Source of the DNA: Simplicispira sedimenti
GTDB taxonomy: Bacteria; Pseudomonadota; Gammaproteobacteria; Burkholderiales; Burkholderiaceae_C
DNA: 64,000 nucleotides
Assembly: GCF_022760965.1 (NCBI RefSeq)
Contig: NZ_JAKVIJ010000005.1
Coordinates: 62,001-126,000, forward strand
Reading direction: 5' to 3'
Shown: positions 9,361 to 18,541 of the stretch, piece by piece
How the letters are laid out: each line of letters begins with the position of its first letter
Numbering within the stretch: position 1 is the stretch's first letter
Translations under genes and position numbers: made by a program
The notes under the pieces: model-generated
Seen by the model: the letters and a program-made list of their open reading frames with translations, nothing else
Databases searched by the model: none
Told to the model about the DNA's origin: nothing

Positions 9361-10248
9361 ATGCAAATCGCATTCATCGGCCTCGGCAACATGGGCGGCC
9401 CCATGGCCATCAACCTGCACAAGGCCGGACACAGCGTCAAGGCATTCGACCTGAGCCAGGACGCCCTCGCCAAGGTGAAAGCCGAAGGCCTGCAAGTGGC
9501 GGCCAGCGCCCAGGATGCCGTGCAAGGCGCCGAAGCCATCGTCACCATGCTGCCCGCCAGCCAGCACGTGGAAGGCCTGTTCCTGGGCAACGGCAACCTG
9601 CTGGCCAGCATCGCCAAAGGCACGCTGGTGATCGACAGCTCGACCATCGCCGCCGCCACCAGCCAGAAGGTGGCCAAGGCGGCCGAGGCGGCAGGCATCG
9701 ACTTCATCGACGCGCCCGTCTCCGGCGGCACCGGCGGCGCCATCGCCGGCACGCTGACCTTCATGGTCGGCGGCAGCGAAGCCCAACTGGAACGCGCCCG
9801 CCCCCTGCTGGAAAAAATGGGCGCCAACATCTTCCACGCAGGCAGCGTGGGCGCCGGCCAGACGGCCAAGATCTGCAACAACATGCTGCTGGGCATCCTG
9901 ATGGTGGGCACCAGCGAAGCCATCGCCCTGGGCGTGGCCAACGGCCTGGACCCCAAGGTGCTCAGCGAGATCATGCGCCGCAGCTCCGGCGGCAACTGGG
10001 CGCTGGAAAAGTACAACCCCTTCCCCGGCGTGCACGAGAACGCCCCCGCCTCCAAGGGCTACGCCGGCGGCTTCGGCACCGACCTCATGCTCAAGGACCT
10101 GGGCCTGGCCCAGGAAAACGCCATGGCCACCAAGGCCAGCACCCCGCTGGGCGGCCTGGCCCGCGCCATCTACGCCGCGCACAGCATCGCGGGGCATGGC
10201 GGCGAGGATTTTTCGAGCGTGATCAAGATGCTGCAGAAGAAGGGCTGA
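9361..10248 (+). CDS. mmsB: 3-hydroxyisobutyrate dehydrogenase
   Basis: A 295-residue NAD-dependent beta-hydroxyacid dehydrogenase that oxidises 3-hydroxyisobutyrate to methylmalonate semialdehyde, the substrate of MmsA upstream. The Rossmann motif is FIGLGNMGGPMAINL (residues 4-18), the substrate-binding SGGTGGAIAGTL comes near residue 121, and the catalytic Lys170 is in QTAKICNNM. The ATG at 9361 follows a good AGGAG. A rho-independent terminator follows at 10278, marking the end of the cluster. Confidence 0.95.
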   Translation: MQIAFIGLGNMGGPMAINLHKAGHSVKAFDLSQDALAKVKAEGLQVAASAQDAVQGAEAIVTMLPASQHVEGLFLGNGNLLASIAKGTLVIDSSTIAAATSQKVAKAAEAAGIDFIDAPVSGGTGGAIAGTLTFMVGGSEAQLERARPLLEKMGANIFHAGSVGAGQTAKICNNMLLGILMVGTSEAIALGVANGLDPKVLSEIMRRSSGGNWALEKYNPFPGVHENAPASKGYAGGFGTDLMLKDLGLAQENAMATKASTPLGGLARAIYAAHSIAGHGGEDFSSVIKMLQKKG

Positions 10249-10277
10249 TCTGCGTAGCTGAGGCCTTTACCTGCTGA

Positions 10278-10318
10278 AACGGGCGCTGTGGCTGGCCGCT
10301 GCAGCGCCCGTTGCTTTT
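10278..10318 (+). terminator. Terminator after mmsB
   Basis: AACGGGCGCTG pairs with CAGCGCCCGTT across a 13-base loop and is followed by GCTTTTC on the plus strand. Confidence 0.75.
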
Positions 10319-10381
10319 CACACCCTCTGGCCACACGGTGCTGGAAGATCCACAGACAGGCACCCACACCGGTTAAAAAGA

Positions 10382-10416
10382 CAAAAGGCCTGCAGCGGAA
10401 AACCACTGCAGGCCTT
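10382..10416 (-). terminator. Terminator of tRNA-Pro
   Basis: AAGGCCTGCAG pairs with CTGCAGGCCTT. Read on the minus strand the stem is followed by TTTTGT, directly after the tRNA 3' end. Confidence 0.75.
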
Positions 10417-10424
10417 GTCATGAT

Positions 10425-10501
10425 TGGTCGGAGCGGCGGGATTCGAACTCGCGACCCTCTGCTCCCAAAGCAGATGCGCTACCAGGCTGCGCTACGCTCC
10501 G
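10425..10501 (-). tRNA. tRNA-Pro (anticodon TGG)
   Basis: A 77-nt cloverleaf with the acceptor stem CGGAGCG/CGCTCCG, an encoded CCA end, the anticodon stem-loop TCTGC-TTTGGGA-GCAGA (anticodon TGG, reads CCA) and a T arm with GTTCGAATC. It lies on the minus strand downstream of infA and has its own terminator. Confidence 0.95.
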
Positions 10502-10574
10502 ACAAGCTGGCATTCTAACCCGACTTGCACCCTGTTTCGGGCTTGGACGGGCAAAACGCCGTTTAAATCACTAG

Positions 10575-10823
10575 TCAGCGAGCAGCGCCCGGGCCGGGAC
10601 GGCCCGCCAGGTGACGGAAGGTGATGCGGCCCTTGCTCAGGTCGTAAGGAGACAGCTCCAGGGACACCTTGTCGCCCGCCAGAATGCGGATGTGGTGCTT
10701 GCGCATCTTGCCGCCGGTGTAGGCGATGAGTTGGTGCCCGTTGTCCAGCGTGACGCGAAAGCGCGAGTCTGGCAGCACTTCGGTCACGCTGCCCTGCATT
10801 TCAATCAGTTCTTCTTTTGCCAT
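10575..10823 (-). CDS. infA: Translation initiation factor IF-1
   Basis: An 82-residue S1/OB-fold protein that binds the 30S A site during initiation. The hallmark MAKEELIEMQGSVTEVLPD starts at the ATG at 10823; two extra codons upstream would need a TTG start. GHQLIAYTGGKMRKHHIRIL and DLSKGRITFRH are conserved IF-1 segments. It is about ten residues longer than the 72-residue E. coli protein because of a Gly/Pro/Arg tail, as in the second IF-1 type found in many betaproteobacteria. Confidence 0.95.
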   Translation of the reverse strand: MAKEELIEMQGSVTEVLPDSRFRVTLDNGHQLIAYTGGKMRKHHIRILAGDKVSLELSPYDLSKGRITFRHLAGRPGPGAAR

Positions 10824-11050
10824 GTTCAATCTCTAAAAAACAATTCAATCCGTGTACGGCGCCTGCGAAATCGGGTGAGCCACAGGCGCAAACGCCTGTC
10901 CGGTGGAGCAGGCGCAGTGTGCTTTGCGTGCTGTGGGGTTCGCTGCACCCGGGGCGCAGTTCAGAAAGAATGCCGGGAGAGACGGCTCCAATGGACAGGC
11001 AAGGCGCTGTGCATGAGCCCGCTGATTGTACCGCGATGTGGCCACGTTGA

Positions 11051-12223
11051 CTATGGTGCAGCGGCGCCCGCTTCACCCGTGGGAAGCGCCAGGGCCAGGG
11101 CACGCACCAGGTCCGACTGCGTGATGACACCCACCAGCCGCGCCTGCGCATCCACCACGGGCATGTGGTGGTGCCCGCCGCGCGAGAACAGGGGCACCAG
11201 GTCCATGACATGCTGCCGGGCATCGACCACCTGCACTTGCTGGCTCATGATGTCCTTCACCCGCGATGGCCGACCCGAGCGCCCTCGGATCAGGGTGCGC
11301 AGACGCTGCCCCAGGCCCTCGTGGGTATCGAGGCTGGCCAGCCGCACAAAATCCGCCACCGTGACGATGCCCAGCACGGCTCCCTGCGCATCCACCACGG
11401 GCAGCGCCTTGATCTGCTCGCGCCGCATCATGGCCCAGGCCTCCTTCAGCGCCACGCCGGGTTCCACGGCCATGGGTGGCCGCGACATGATGTCGGCGCA
11501 GCGCAGTTCGCCCAGCGTGCGCTGGAAGGCGGCCCGCCCGGCCATGTGCAGCAATCCGGCCAGATCGGCGCGGCTGATGTCCAGCACCTGGTTGTAGTGC
11601 GCCAGCGCTGCATCGAGGTCTGCCGTGCTGAACTGCCCGGCACCCACGGCCCGGTCATCGCGCTGCGGGCGCTGGGGATGCGGGTAGCTGCGCCCGGTGG
11701 CGTTGTTGTAGGCAATGCCCACCAGCACCAGCACGAGCACATTGAACAGCACCGGAAACAGCAGCAGGTGCGCGTCTTCGCCAGGGTTGAGCACCACGAA
11801 CAGCGCCATCGCCGCGCCCGGCGGATGTAGGCAGCGCAGCGGCACCATCACCAGCACGGCGGCCGCAACGGCCAGCGCCGCAGCCACAGTGGGTTCGGGC
11901 ACCAGGGCGGCACAGGCCAAGCCGACCCATACCGACAGCGTATTGCCCCCCAGCACCGGCCAGGGCTGCGCCAAGGGGCTGGAAGGCATGGCGAACACCA
12001 GCACGGCGCTGGCGCCCAGCGAGGCCACCATCCAGTGCCCGCCAGGGTGCGCGTGGCTCCACCAGCGCGCCAGCAGGGCCGCCAACAAAACGCCCAGGGC
12101 CGCACCCAGAGCAATACGCGCCCGTTCGCGACCCGTGATGCCCACGGGTGCAGGCCAGAAATTACGCAACCAGGCGCCACGCACCGCGTGCGCCGGTTCG
12201 GATTCAGGAGAGGGGAATGGCAT
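11051..12223 (-). CDS. HPP-family membrane protein with CBS domains
   Basis: A 390-residue protein. The N-terminal half (residues about 30-175) has four or five hydrophobic helices and the HPP motif (LRCLHPPGAAMALF), a domain of unclear transport role. The C-terminal half carries a pair of CBS domains (DIMSRPPMAVEPGVALKEAW with KALPVVDAQGAVLGIVTVAD, and DIMSQQVQVVDARQHVMDLV with HHHMPVVDAQARLVGVITQSD), which usually sense adenine nucleotides. The ATG at 12223 was chosen; upstream codons lie in the psd promoter region. It is divergent from psd. Nitrite/nitrate transport has been suggested for plant HPP proteins, but nothing here tests that. Confidence 0.85.
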   Translation of the reverse strand: MPFPSPESEPAHAVRGAWLRNFWPAPVGITGRERARIALGAALGVLLAALLARWWSHAHPGGHWMVASLGASAVLVFAMPSSPLAQPWPVLGGNTLSVWVGLACAALVPEPTVAAALAVAAAVLVMVPLRCLHPPGAAMALFVVLNPGEDAHLLLFPVLFNVLVLVLVGIAYNNATGRSYPHPQRPQRDDRAVGAGQFSTADLDAALAHYNQVLDISRADLAGLLHMAGRAAFQRTLGELRCADIMSRPPMAVEPGVALKEAWAMMRREQIKALPVVDAQGAVLGIVTVADFVRLASLDTHEGLGQRLRTLIRGRSGRPSRVKDIMSQQVQVVDARQHVMDLVPLFSRGGHHHMPVVDAQARLVGVITQSDLVRALALALPTGEAGAAAP

Positions 12224-12374
12224 TCGACAACATCCGGACCTGCCGGGCAAAACACATGCACCCAGGCAGCGCATGGCGCGGGGGAATGCAGGGGCCGCAT
12301 TGTGCCTGCGCGCGCCATGGCCCGCGGCTGCACGCCGATTGACCCTGGCACACAAAGGGCAAGGCGCCGATAGA

Positions 12375-13259
12375 ATGGCGCGCTTCCCCCACTCCAGCCT
12401 TCCCACCGTGTCCGACCGCCTTGCCGTCCTGCCGCAGTACCTGATGCCCAAACGCGCCCTCACCGTCGCTGCGGGCCGCATCGCCTCGGCACGCGCCGGC
12501 GCTTTGACCACGGCGCTCATCCGCCGCTTCGTGGCCCGCTATGGCGTGGACATGGCCGAGGCCGCCAACCCGGACCCGGCCAGCTACGCCAGCTTCAACG
12601 AGTTCTTCACCCGGCCGCTCAGGCCTGGTGCCCGCCCGCTGGCCGCCGCCGATCTGGTCTGCCCGGTCGATGGTGCCATCAGCCAGTTTGGCCCGGTGCA
12701 GGGCGATCAGGTCTTCCAGGCCAAGGGGCACCACTACAGCACCACGGCACTGGTCGGCGGCGACGCGCAACTGGCCGCGGAATTCGAGGGCGGCCATTTC
12801 GCCACGCTCTACCTGAGCCCGCGCGACTACCACCGCATCCACATGCCTTGCGAGGGCCGGCTGCGCCGCATGGTGCATGTGCCCGGCGACCTGTTCTCGG
12901 TGAACCCGACCACCGCGCGCGGCGTCCCCGGCCTGTTTGCGCGCAACGAGCGCGTGGTCTGCGTGTTCGACGGCGCCCACGGGCCGTTCGTGCTGGTGCT
13001 GGTGGGGGCCACCATCGTGGGCAGCATGGCCACGGTGTGGCACGGCCTCGTGAATCCGCCGCGCCCCGGCACCGTGCGCCAGTGGGACTATGCGGACCAA
13101 TCCATCGTGCTGAAACAGGGCGATGAGATGGGCCGCTTCCTGCTCGGATCGACCGTCGTCATGCTGTTCCCGCACGGGCCCTTGCAGTTCAACCCCGCCT
13201 GGGGCCCCGCCCGCCCGATCCGCATGGGCGAGGCCATGGCCCACCTGGGCACCCGCTGA
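12375..13259 (+). CDS. psd: Phosphatidylserine decarboxylase proenzyme
   Basis: Makes phosphatidylethanolamine from phosphatidylserine at the inner membrane. The proenzyme self-cleaves at the LGST motif, giving a pyruvoyl cofactor from Ser259 (numbered from ATG 12375). RDYHRIHMP and CPVDGAISQFG are conserved family segments. The ATG at 12375 gives 294 residues; a GTG at 12408 would begin with SDRLAVLPQYLMPK, which aligns with the start of the E. coli enzyme and is equally plausible. Confidence 0.93.
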   Translation: MARFPHSSLPTVSDRLAVLPQYLMPKRALTVAAGRIASARAGALTTALIRRFVARYGVDMAEAANPDPASYASFNEFFTRPLRPGARPLAAADLVCPVDGAISQFGPVQGDQVFQAKGHHYSTTALVGGDAQLAAEFEGGHFATLYLSPRDYHRIHMPCEGRLRRMVHVPGDLFSVNPTTARGVPGLFARNERVVCVFDGAHGPFVLVLVGATIVGSMATVWHGLVNPPRPGTVRQWDYADQSIVLKQGDEMGRFLLGSTVVMLFPHGPLQFNPAWGPARPIRMGEAMAHLGTR

Positions 13260-13265
13260 CGCGGG

Positions 13266-13445
13266 CTACCGTGTCACGCGCCTCAGCGTGAACACAGCGG
13301 GCTCCACCGTCAACACATCGGCGTTGACAGGGGCTTCATAGCCCACCAGATGCACCAACAGCACGCTGCGGCGAATGATGATGTGGCTGACGGTTTCCCG
13401 GTTGGCCCCGAAACGCACCACGGTGCCGGGCTTGAAGATAGGCAT
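13266..13445 (-). CDS. Small conserved-looking hypothetical protein
   Basis: A 59-residue basic, beta-rich protein beginning MPIFKPGTVVRFGANRETVS and ending TLRRVTR. No recognisable domain. The start at 13445 gives a compact product without the Cys-rich extension of the longer frame. It is convergent with psd, six bases from its stop. Reading on this strand and keeping a stop so close to psd suggests a real gene, but evidence is limited to ORF quality. Confidence 0.5.
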   Translation of the reverse strand: MPIFKPGTVVRFGANRETVSHIIIRRSVLLVHLVGYEAPVNADVLTVEPAVFTLRRVTR

Positions 13446-13615
13446 GCGAAAACAAGCTGCGCTGTGCATGGTCTGCAGTCTGCGTACGATGTCTGAAGGG
13501 TGAACTCAATGCCGCCTGCCAGGGTGGCAGGCGCTATCGTAATCATAGCAACATGTTCCCTCACCTGCCGGGAGCAGCCCTACGCGTTTTGGTGCTTCCC
13601 CGGATAATCACACCC

Positions 13616-15607
13616 ATGTCACTGTTGCCCCACCAGATTGAACTGCTGTCCCCCGCGCGCGATGCCGACATCGGCATCGAGGCCGTCAACCATGGCGCCG
13701 ATGCCGTCTATATCGGCGGCCCGGCCTTCGGCGCGCGCGCCGGGGCGGGCAACGACATCCGCGAGCTGGAACGCCTGATCACGCACGCCCACCGCTTCCA
13801 CAGCCGCGTTTTCATCACGCTCAACACCATCCTGCGCGACGACGAGCTGGAAGGCGCGCGCCAGATGGCCTGGCAGGTGTACAACGCCGGTGCCGACGCG
13901 CTCATCATCCAGGACATGGGCCTGCTGGAGCTCGACCTGCCCCCCATCCAGCTGCACGCCAGCACCCAGACCGACATCCGCACGCCCGAGAAAGCGCGCT
14001 TCCTGCAGGACTGCGGTCTGTCGCAGATCGTGCTGGCGCGCGAGCTGACGGTGCCGCAGATCGCCGCCGTGCGCGCCGCCACCGACCCCCAGCGCTGCGC
14101 CATCGAGTTCTTCATCCACGGCGCGCTGTGCGTGGCCTACAGCGGCCAGTGCTACATCAGCCACGCCCAGACCGGCCGCAGCGCCAACCGGGGCGACTGC
14201 AGCCAGGCCTGCCGCCTGCCCTACCAGGTGACGGACGCCCAGGGCCGCATCGTTGCGCACGACAAGCACGTGCTCTCGATGAAGGACAACAACCAGAGCG
14301 ACAACCTGCGCGCCCTCATCGACGCCGGCGTGCGCAGCTTCAAGATCGAGGGCCGCTACAAGGACATGGGCTACGTGAAGAACATCACCGCCCACTACCG
14401 CAGGCTGCTCGACGAGATCCTCGACGAGCGCGAGGCCTCGGGCGACCCGCTGGCGCGCGCATCGAGCGGCCGCACCAGGTTCACCTTCACGCCCGACCCG
14501 CTGCAGAACTTCAACCGCGAGTTCACCGACTATTTCGTCAACGGCCGCAAGGAAGACATCGGCGCCTTCGACACACCCAAGAACCCCGGCCAGGCCATCG
14601 GCTGGGTGACCAAGCTCGGGCCGAACTTCGTCGAGCTGGAAGTGAGCGACACGGCCACCGTGCTCCACAACGGCGACGGCCTGTGCTACTACGACCTGCA
14701 GAAAGAGCTGGTGGGCCTGCAGATCAACCGCGCCGAACCCGTGTCGCCGCGCGGCGGCCGGCAGTGGCGCGTGTTCCCCAAGGACCCGATGGAGGGTTTC
14801 AAGGACCTGCGCAAAGGCACCGAGGTCAACCGCAACCGAGACATGGACTGGGTGCGCACGCTGGAGAAGAAATCGAGCGACCGGCGCATCGCCCTGTGGG
14901 CGCAGTTCGCCGAGACCCCAGACGGCTTTGCCCTCACGCTGACCGACGAGGACGGCTTTACCGGCACCGCCCAGGCCGCCCTGCCCCATGAGGCGGCGCA
15001 GGACGCGGCCAAGGCAGAGGCCAGCCTGCGTGAGCAGCTCGGGCGCTTTGGCGCCAGCCTCTTTGCCGTGCACGACATCGCGCTGCAAGTCTCGCGGCCC
15101 TGGTTCGTTCCCGCCTCCAGCCTCAACGCGCTGCGCCGCGACGCCCTCGCCGCGCTGGAGGCCGCGCGCGCTGCCGGATTCGAGCGCCTGCCGCGCGCCA
15201 CGCCCGTCGAGCCGCCCGTGCCCTACCCCGAGGACACGCTCTCCTACCTGGCCAACGTGTTCAACCACAAGGCGCGTGACTTCTACGCGCGCCATGGCGT
15301 GAAGGTGATCGCCGCCGCCTACGAGAGCCACGAGGAGGAAGGCGAGGTCAGCCTGATGATCACCAAGCACTGCGTACGCTACTCCATGAGCCTGTGCCCC
15401 AAGCAGGCCAAGGGCGTGACGGGTGTGCAGGGCACCATCCGTGCCGAGCCGCTGCAGCTCATCAACGGCAAGGAAAAGCTCACCCTGCGCTTCGACTGCA
15501 AGCCCTGCGAGATGCACGTGGTGGGCAAGATCAAGCGCCAGGTGCTGAACCAGGCGCAGGAGCAACCGCTGACCTTCTACCGGGCACGCCCCACGGCGGC
15601 ACGCTGA
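13616..15607 (+). CDS. rlhA: U32-family 23S rRNA hydroxylation protein RlhA
   Basis: A 663-residue member of peptidase family U32 resembling E. coli RlhA (YdcP), which is needed for hydroxylation of 23S rRNA C2501. The TIM-barrel U32 domain begins IELLSPARDADIGIEAVNHG. The signature ALCVAYSGQCYISHAQTGRSANRG, CSQACRLPY and SFKIEGRYKDMGYVKNIT is clear. Cysteines there and in the C-terminal half (CVRYSMSLCPKQ, DCKPCEMHV) probably bind an Fe-S cluster. The ATG at 13616 starts the U32 domain. It is single-gene transcribed. Genuine protease activity is not implied. Confidence 0.85.
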   Translation: MSLLPHQIELLSPARDADIGIEAVNHGADAVYIGGPAFGARAGAGNDIRELERLITHAHRFHSRVFITLNTILRDDELEGARQMAWQVYNAGADALIIQDMGLLELDLPPIQLHASTQTDIRTPEKARFLQDCGLSQIVLARELTVPQIAAVRAATDPQRCAIEFFIHGALCVAYSGQCYISHAQTGRSANRGDCSQACRLPYQVTDAQGRIVAHDKHVLSMKDNNQSDNLRALIDAGVRSFKIEGRYKDMGYVKNITAHYRRLLDEILDEREASGDPLARASSGRTRFTFTPDPLQNFNREFTDYFVNGRKEDIGAFDTPKNPGQAIGWVTKLGPNFVELEVSDTATVLHNGDGLCYYDLQKELVGLQINRAEPVSPRGGRQWRVFPKDPMEGFKDLRKGTEVNRNRDMDWVRTLEKKSSDRRIALWAQFAETPDGFALTLTDEDGFTGTAQAALPHEAAQDAAKAEASLREQLGRFGASLFAVHDIALQVSRPWFVPASSLNALRRDALAALEAARAAGFERLPRATPVEPPVPYPEDTLSYLANVFNHKARDFYARHGVKVIAAAYESHEEEGEVSLMITKHCVRYSMSLCPKQAKGVTGVQGTIRAEPLQLINGKEKLTLRFDCKPCEMHVVGKIKRQVLNQAQEQPLTFYRARPTAAR

Positions 15608-15629
15608 AGGCGCGGCGAAAATCTTTCAA

Positions 15630-15688
15630 AGAAAAAGGCCTAAGGCGCCCGTCAATAAAGCGCAAGTAGCTATTATTTTTATAGCATT
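15630..15688. repeat. Dispersed TAGCTAT/GCGCTTG-type repeat
   Basis: AAAAAGGCCTAAGGCGCCCG, AAGCGCAAGTAGCTATTATT and TTATAGCATT, just downstream of rlhA. Same family as 7544. Confidence 0.65.
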
Positions 15689-15777
15689 TGATCGCTGTCG
15701 TTCTGGCCTGTAACACCAGCGCCGGGCCGTACACTGGGGCGGTACCTTCCGCAAACCCTGTTGGCAGACTGCTCCGC

Positions 15778-18462
15778 ATGGCGACCGAAACCATCCCCAC
15801 CACCACCACCCACGACGCCCACCTGCGCGACGCGCAGGAGCTGGCGCAAGCCCACGGCGTCGATCCCGATACCGGCCTGCACGCCGATGAGGCCACGCGC
15901 CGCGCCGCGCAGCATGGCGCCAACGAGCTGCAGGACCACGCCCGCCGGGGGCCGCTGGCGCTGCTGATCGAGCAGTTCAAGGACTTCATGGTGCTGGTGC
16001 TGCTCGGCGCGGCGGTGGTGTCGGGTCTGGTCGGGGAAGCGACCGACACCGTGGTCATTCTGGTGATCGTGGTGCTCAACGCGCTCATCGGCTTTGTGCA
16101 GGCCTGGCGCGCCGACCAGGCCATGGCGGCACTGCGCCAACTGGCAGCGGCGCACGCCACCGTGCTGCGCGGCGGCGAGGTGCAGGTGGTGCCCGCCAGC
16201 GCGCTGGTGCCGGGCGACATCGTGCTGCTGGAGGCCGGCAACCAGATCCCGGCCGACCTGCGCCTGATCGAGATCGCGCAGCTCCAGGTGGACGAATCGG
16301 CCCTCACGGGCGAATCCGTCACCGTGGCCAAACAGACCGGCACCCTGGCCGCACAGGACGCGAGCGCCCTGGGCGACCGGGTGAACATGGCCTTCAAGGG
16401 CACCACCGCCACCCATGGCCGCGCGCGCGGCCTGGTGGTGGCCATCGGAATGCACACCGAACTGGGCAAGGTAGCCCGGCTGCTGGGCGGTGAAGAACGC
16501 AGCACGCCATTGCAACTGCGCCTGGCGGCGTTCGGCAAGCGGCTGGCGCTGGCCGTGCTGGGCATCTGCGCCATCGTTTTCGTGGTGGGCGTGCTGCGCG
16601 GCGAGGCGCCGCTGCTCATGGCGCTCACGGCCATCAGCCTGGCCGTAGCGGCCATTCCCGAGGCGCTGCCCGCCGTGGTCACGGTGCTGCTGGCGCTGGG
16701 CGCGCGCCGCATGGTGGCCGTCAACGCGCTGGTGCGGCGCCTGCCGTCGGTGGAAACGCTGGGCTCGGTCACCACCATCTGCTCGGACAAGACCGGCACG
16801 CTCACGCAGAACCGCATGCACGCCGAGCTGTTGCTGGCCCAGGGTCAGCGCTGGACACCGGGCGACGCCCTGCCCGGCCCGGTGCACCGCGAAGCCCTGC
16901 GCGCGGCCGCGCTGTGCAACGACGCCACCGGCCACACCGAGAGCGATGGCGACGGCGCAGCCACCGTCTGGCTCGGCGACCCCACCGAAACCGCCTTGGT
17001 GCTGGCCGCGCACGCCGGCGGGCTGGACAAGGCCGCGCTCGACGCCGCCAGTCCGCGCGTGCAGGAGCAGCCCTTCGATTCAGACCGCAAGCGCATGACC
17101 ACCTTCCACCGCGTGGCGGGTGGCTTTGTGGCCTATACCAAGGGCGCGCCCGAGTCTGTGCTGCCGCGCTGCGCCGCACAGTGGACGCCCGAGGGCCGCG
17201 CTGCACTCGACACCACCGCGCTGCTGGCCCAGGCCCACCAGCTCGCCGCCCAGGGCCTGCGCGTGCTGGCCCTGGCGCGGCGCGGCCATGCCCGCCTGCC
17301 CGACACCAATGCCCTCGAAGCGGTGGAGAGCGAGCTCGAACTGCTGGGCCTGATCGCCCTCATCGACCCGCCCCGGCCCGAGGCCGTGGCCGCCGTGCGC
17401 GACTGCATCAGCGCGGGCATCACGCCCGTGATGATCACCGGCGACCACCCCGCCACAGCGCGCGCCATCGCGCACCGGCTGGGCATCGTGGACTGTGCCG
17501 ACGCCCCCGTGCTCACGGGCACCGACCTGGCCACACTGGACGACGCCGCGCTGCGCGAGCGCGTGGAGCAGGTGCGGGTGTATGCGCGCGTCGATCCGGC
17601 GCAGAAGATCCGCATCGTGCAGGCCCTGCAGGCACGCGGCCACTTTGTCGCCATGACTGGTGACGGCGTGAACGATGCCCCCGCGCTCAAGCGCGCCGAC
17701 ATCGGCGTGGCCATGGGCAAGGGCGGCACCGACGTGGCACGCGAGGCCAGCAGCCTGGTGCTGCTGGACGACAACTTCGCCACCATCGTGGCGGCTGTCA
17801 AGGAAGGCCGGCGCATCTACGACAACATCCGCAAGTTCGTGCGCTACACCATGACCAGCAACTCGGGCGAGATCTGGACCATCTTCCTCGCGCCGTTGTT
17901 GCTGCTGCCCATTCCGCTGCTGCCCATCCACATCCTGTGGGTCAACCTCGTCACCGATGGCCTGCCCGGCCTGGCGCTGGCGGCCGAACCGGCCGAGCGC
18001 GGCATCATGCAGCGCCCGCCGCGCGCGCCCACCGAAAGCATGTTTGCGGGCGGCATGTGGCAGCACATCCTGGGGATTGGCCTGCTCATCGGCGGGCTGT
18101 GCCTGGCCGTGCAAGCGTGGGCGCTGTCCACGGGCAACGCGCACTGGCAGACCATGGTGTTCACCGTGCTCACCCTGGCCCAAATGGCACATGTGGTGGG
18201 CATTCGCTCCGAGGTTGATCCCGTCTGGCGCCTGGGGCGCAACCGCCCGCTGTGGGGTGCGGTGCTGCTGACCTTTGCACTGCAAATGGCCACCATCTAC
18301 GTGCCCGCCCTCAACCCCATCTTCAAGACCGAGCCGCTGGACCTGCCCGACCTGGCCGTGTGCCTGGGCGCAGCGCTGATCGTGTACGTGGCGGTGGAAC
18401 TGGAGAAAGCCTGGCGCCGCAGCAAGGCCGCCGCGCTGGCGATGGACGATCCTGTGCGCTGA
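15778..18462 (+). CDS. Cation-transporting P-type ATPase (P2-type)
   Basis: An 894-residue P-type ATPase. Order of parts: N-terminal cation-ATPase domain (about 15-75), two TM helices, actuator domain with the TGES loop (DESALTGESVTVAK), TM helices with AIPEALPAVVT in M4, the phosphorylation site Asp337 in CSDKTGTLTQNRM, the nucleotide-binding domain with YTKGAPESVLPRC, the hinge TGDGVNDAPALKRADIGVAMG, and C-terminal TM helices (ILWVNLVTDGLPGLALA). The PEAL variant in M4 places it in the P2 group (Ca2+, or H+/Na+-like); the ion is not predictable here. Confidence 0.9.
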   Translation: MATETIPTTTTHDAHLRDAQELAQAHGVDPDTGLHADEATRRAAQHGANELQDHARRGPLALLIEQFKDFMVLVLLGAAVVSGLVGEATDTVVILVIVVLNALIGFVQAWRADQAMAALRQLAAAHATVLRGGEVQVVPASALVPGDIVLLEAGNQIPADLRLIEIAQLQVDESALTGESVTVAKQTGTLAAQDASALGDRVNMAFKGTTATHGRARGLVVAIGMHTELGKVARLLGGEERSTPLQLRLAAFGKRLALAVLGICAIVFVVGVLRGEAPLLMALTAISLAVAAIPEALPAVVTVLLALGARRMVAVNALVRRLPSVETLGSVTTICSDKTGTLTQNRMHAELLLAQGQRWTPGDALPGPVHREALRAAALCNDATGHTESDGDGAATVWLGDPTETALVLAAHAGGLDKAALDAASPRVQEQPFDSDRKRMTTFHRVAGGFVAYTKGAPESVLPRCAAQWTPEGRAALDTTALLAQAHQLAAQGLRVLALARRGHARLPDTNALEAVESELELLGLIALIDPPRPEAVAAVRDCISAGITPVMITGDHPATARAIAHRLGIVDCADAPVLTGTDLATLDDAALRERVEQVRVYARVDPAQKIRIVQALQARGHFVAMTGDGVNDAPALKRADIGVAMGKGGTDVAREASSLVLLDDNFATIVAAVKEGRRIYDNIRKFVRYTMTSNSGEIWTIFLAPLLLLPIPLLPIHILWVNLVTDGLPGLALAAEPAERGIMQRPPRAPTESMFAGGMWQHILGIGLLIGGLCLAVQAWALSTGNAHWQTMVFTVLTLAQMAHVVGIRSEVDPVWRLGRNRPLWGAVLLTFALQMATIYVPALNPIFKTEPLDLPDLAVCLGAALIVYVAVELEKAWRRSKAAALAMDDPVR

Positions 18463-18541
18463 AGGTGCACAATGCGCCGTGCGGGCCCCGCAGTGGCGCG
18501 GGGCCTTGGCGCACTTTCCATCGACAGAGGGACATCCATCC

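Noticed and set aside
13619..15565. 648-codon open frame antisense to rlhA
   Set aside because: A high-GC shadow frame with low-complexity translation; the sense strand has a clear U32 protein.
18463..18541. Hairpin upstream of metY as a SAM riboswitch
   Set aside because: The GC-rich stem (GGCCCCGC/GCGGGGCC) lacks any recognisable SAM aptamer conserved bases and is more like a terminator for the ATPase gene.
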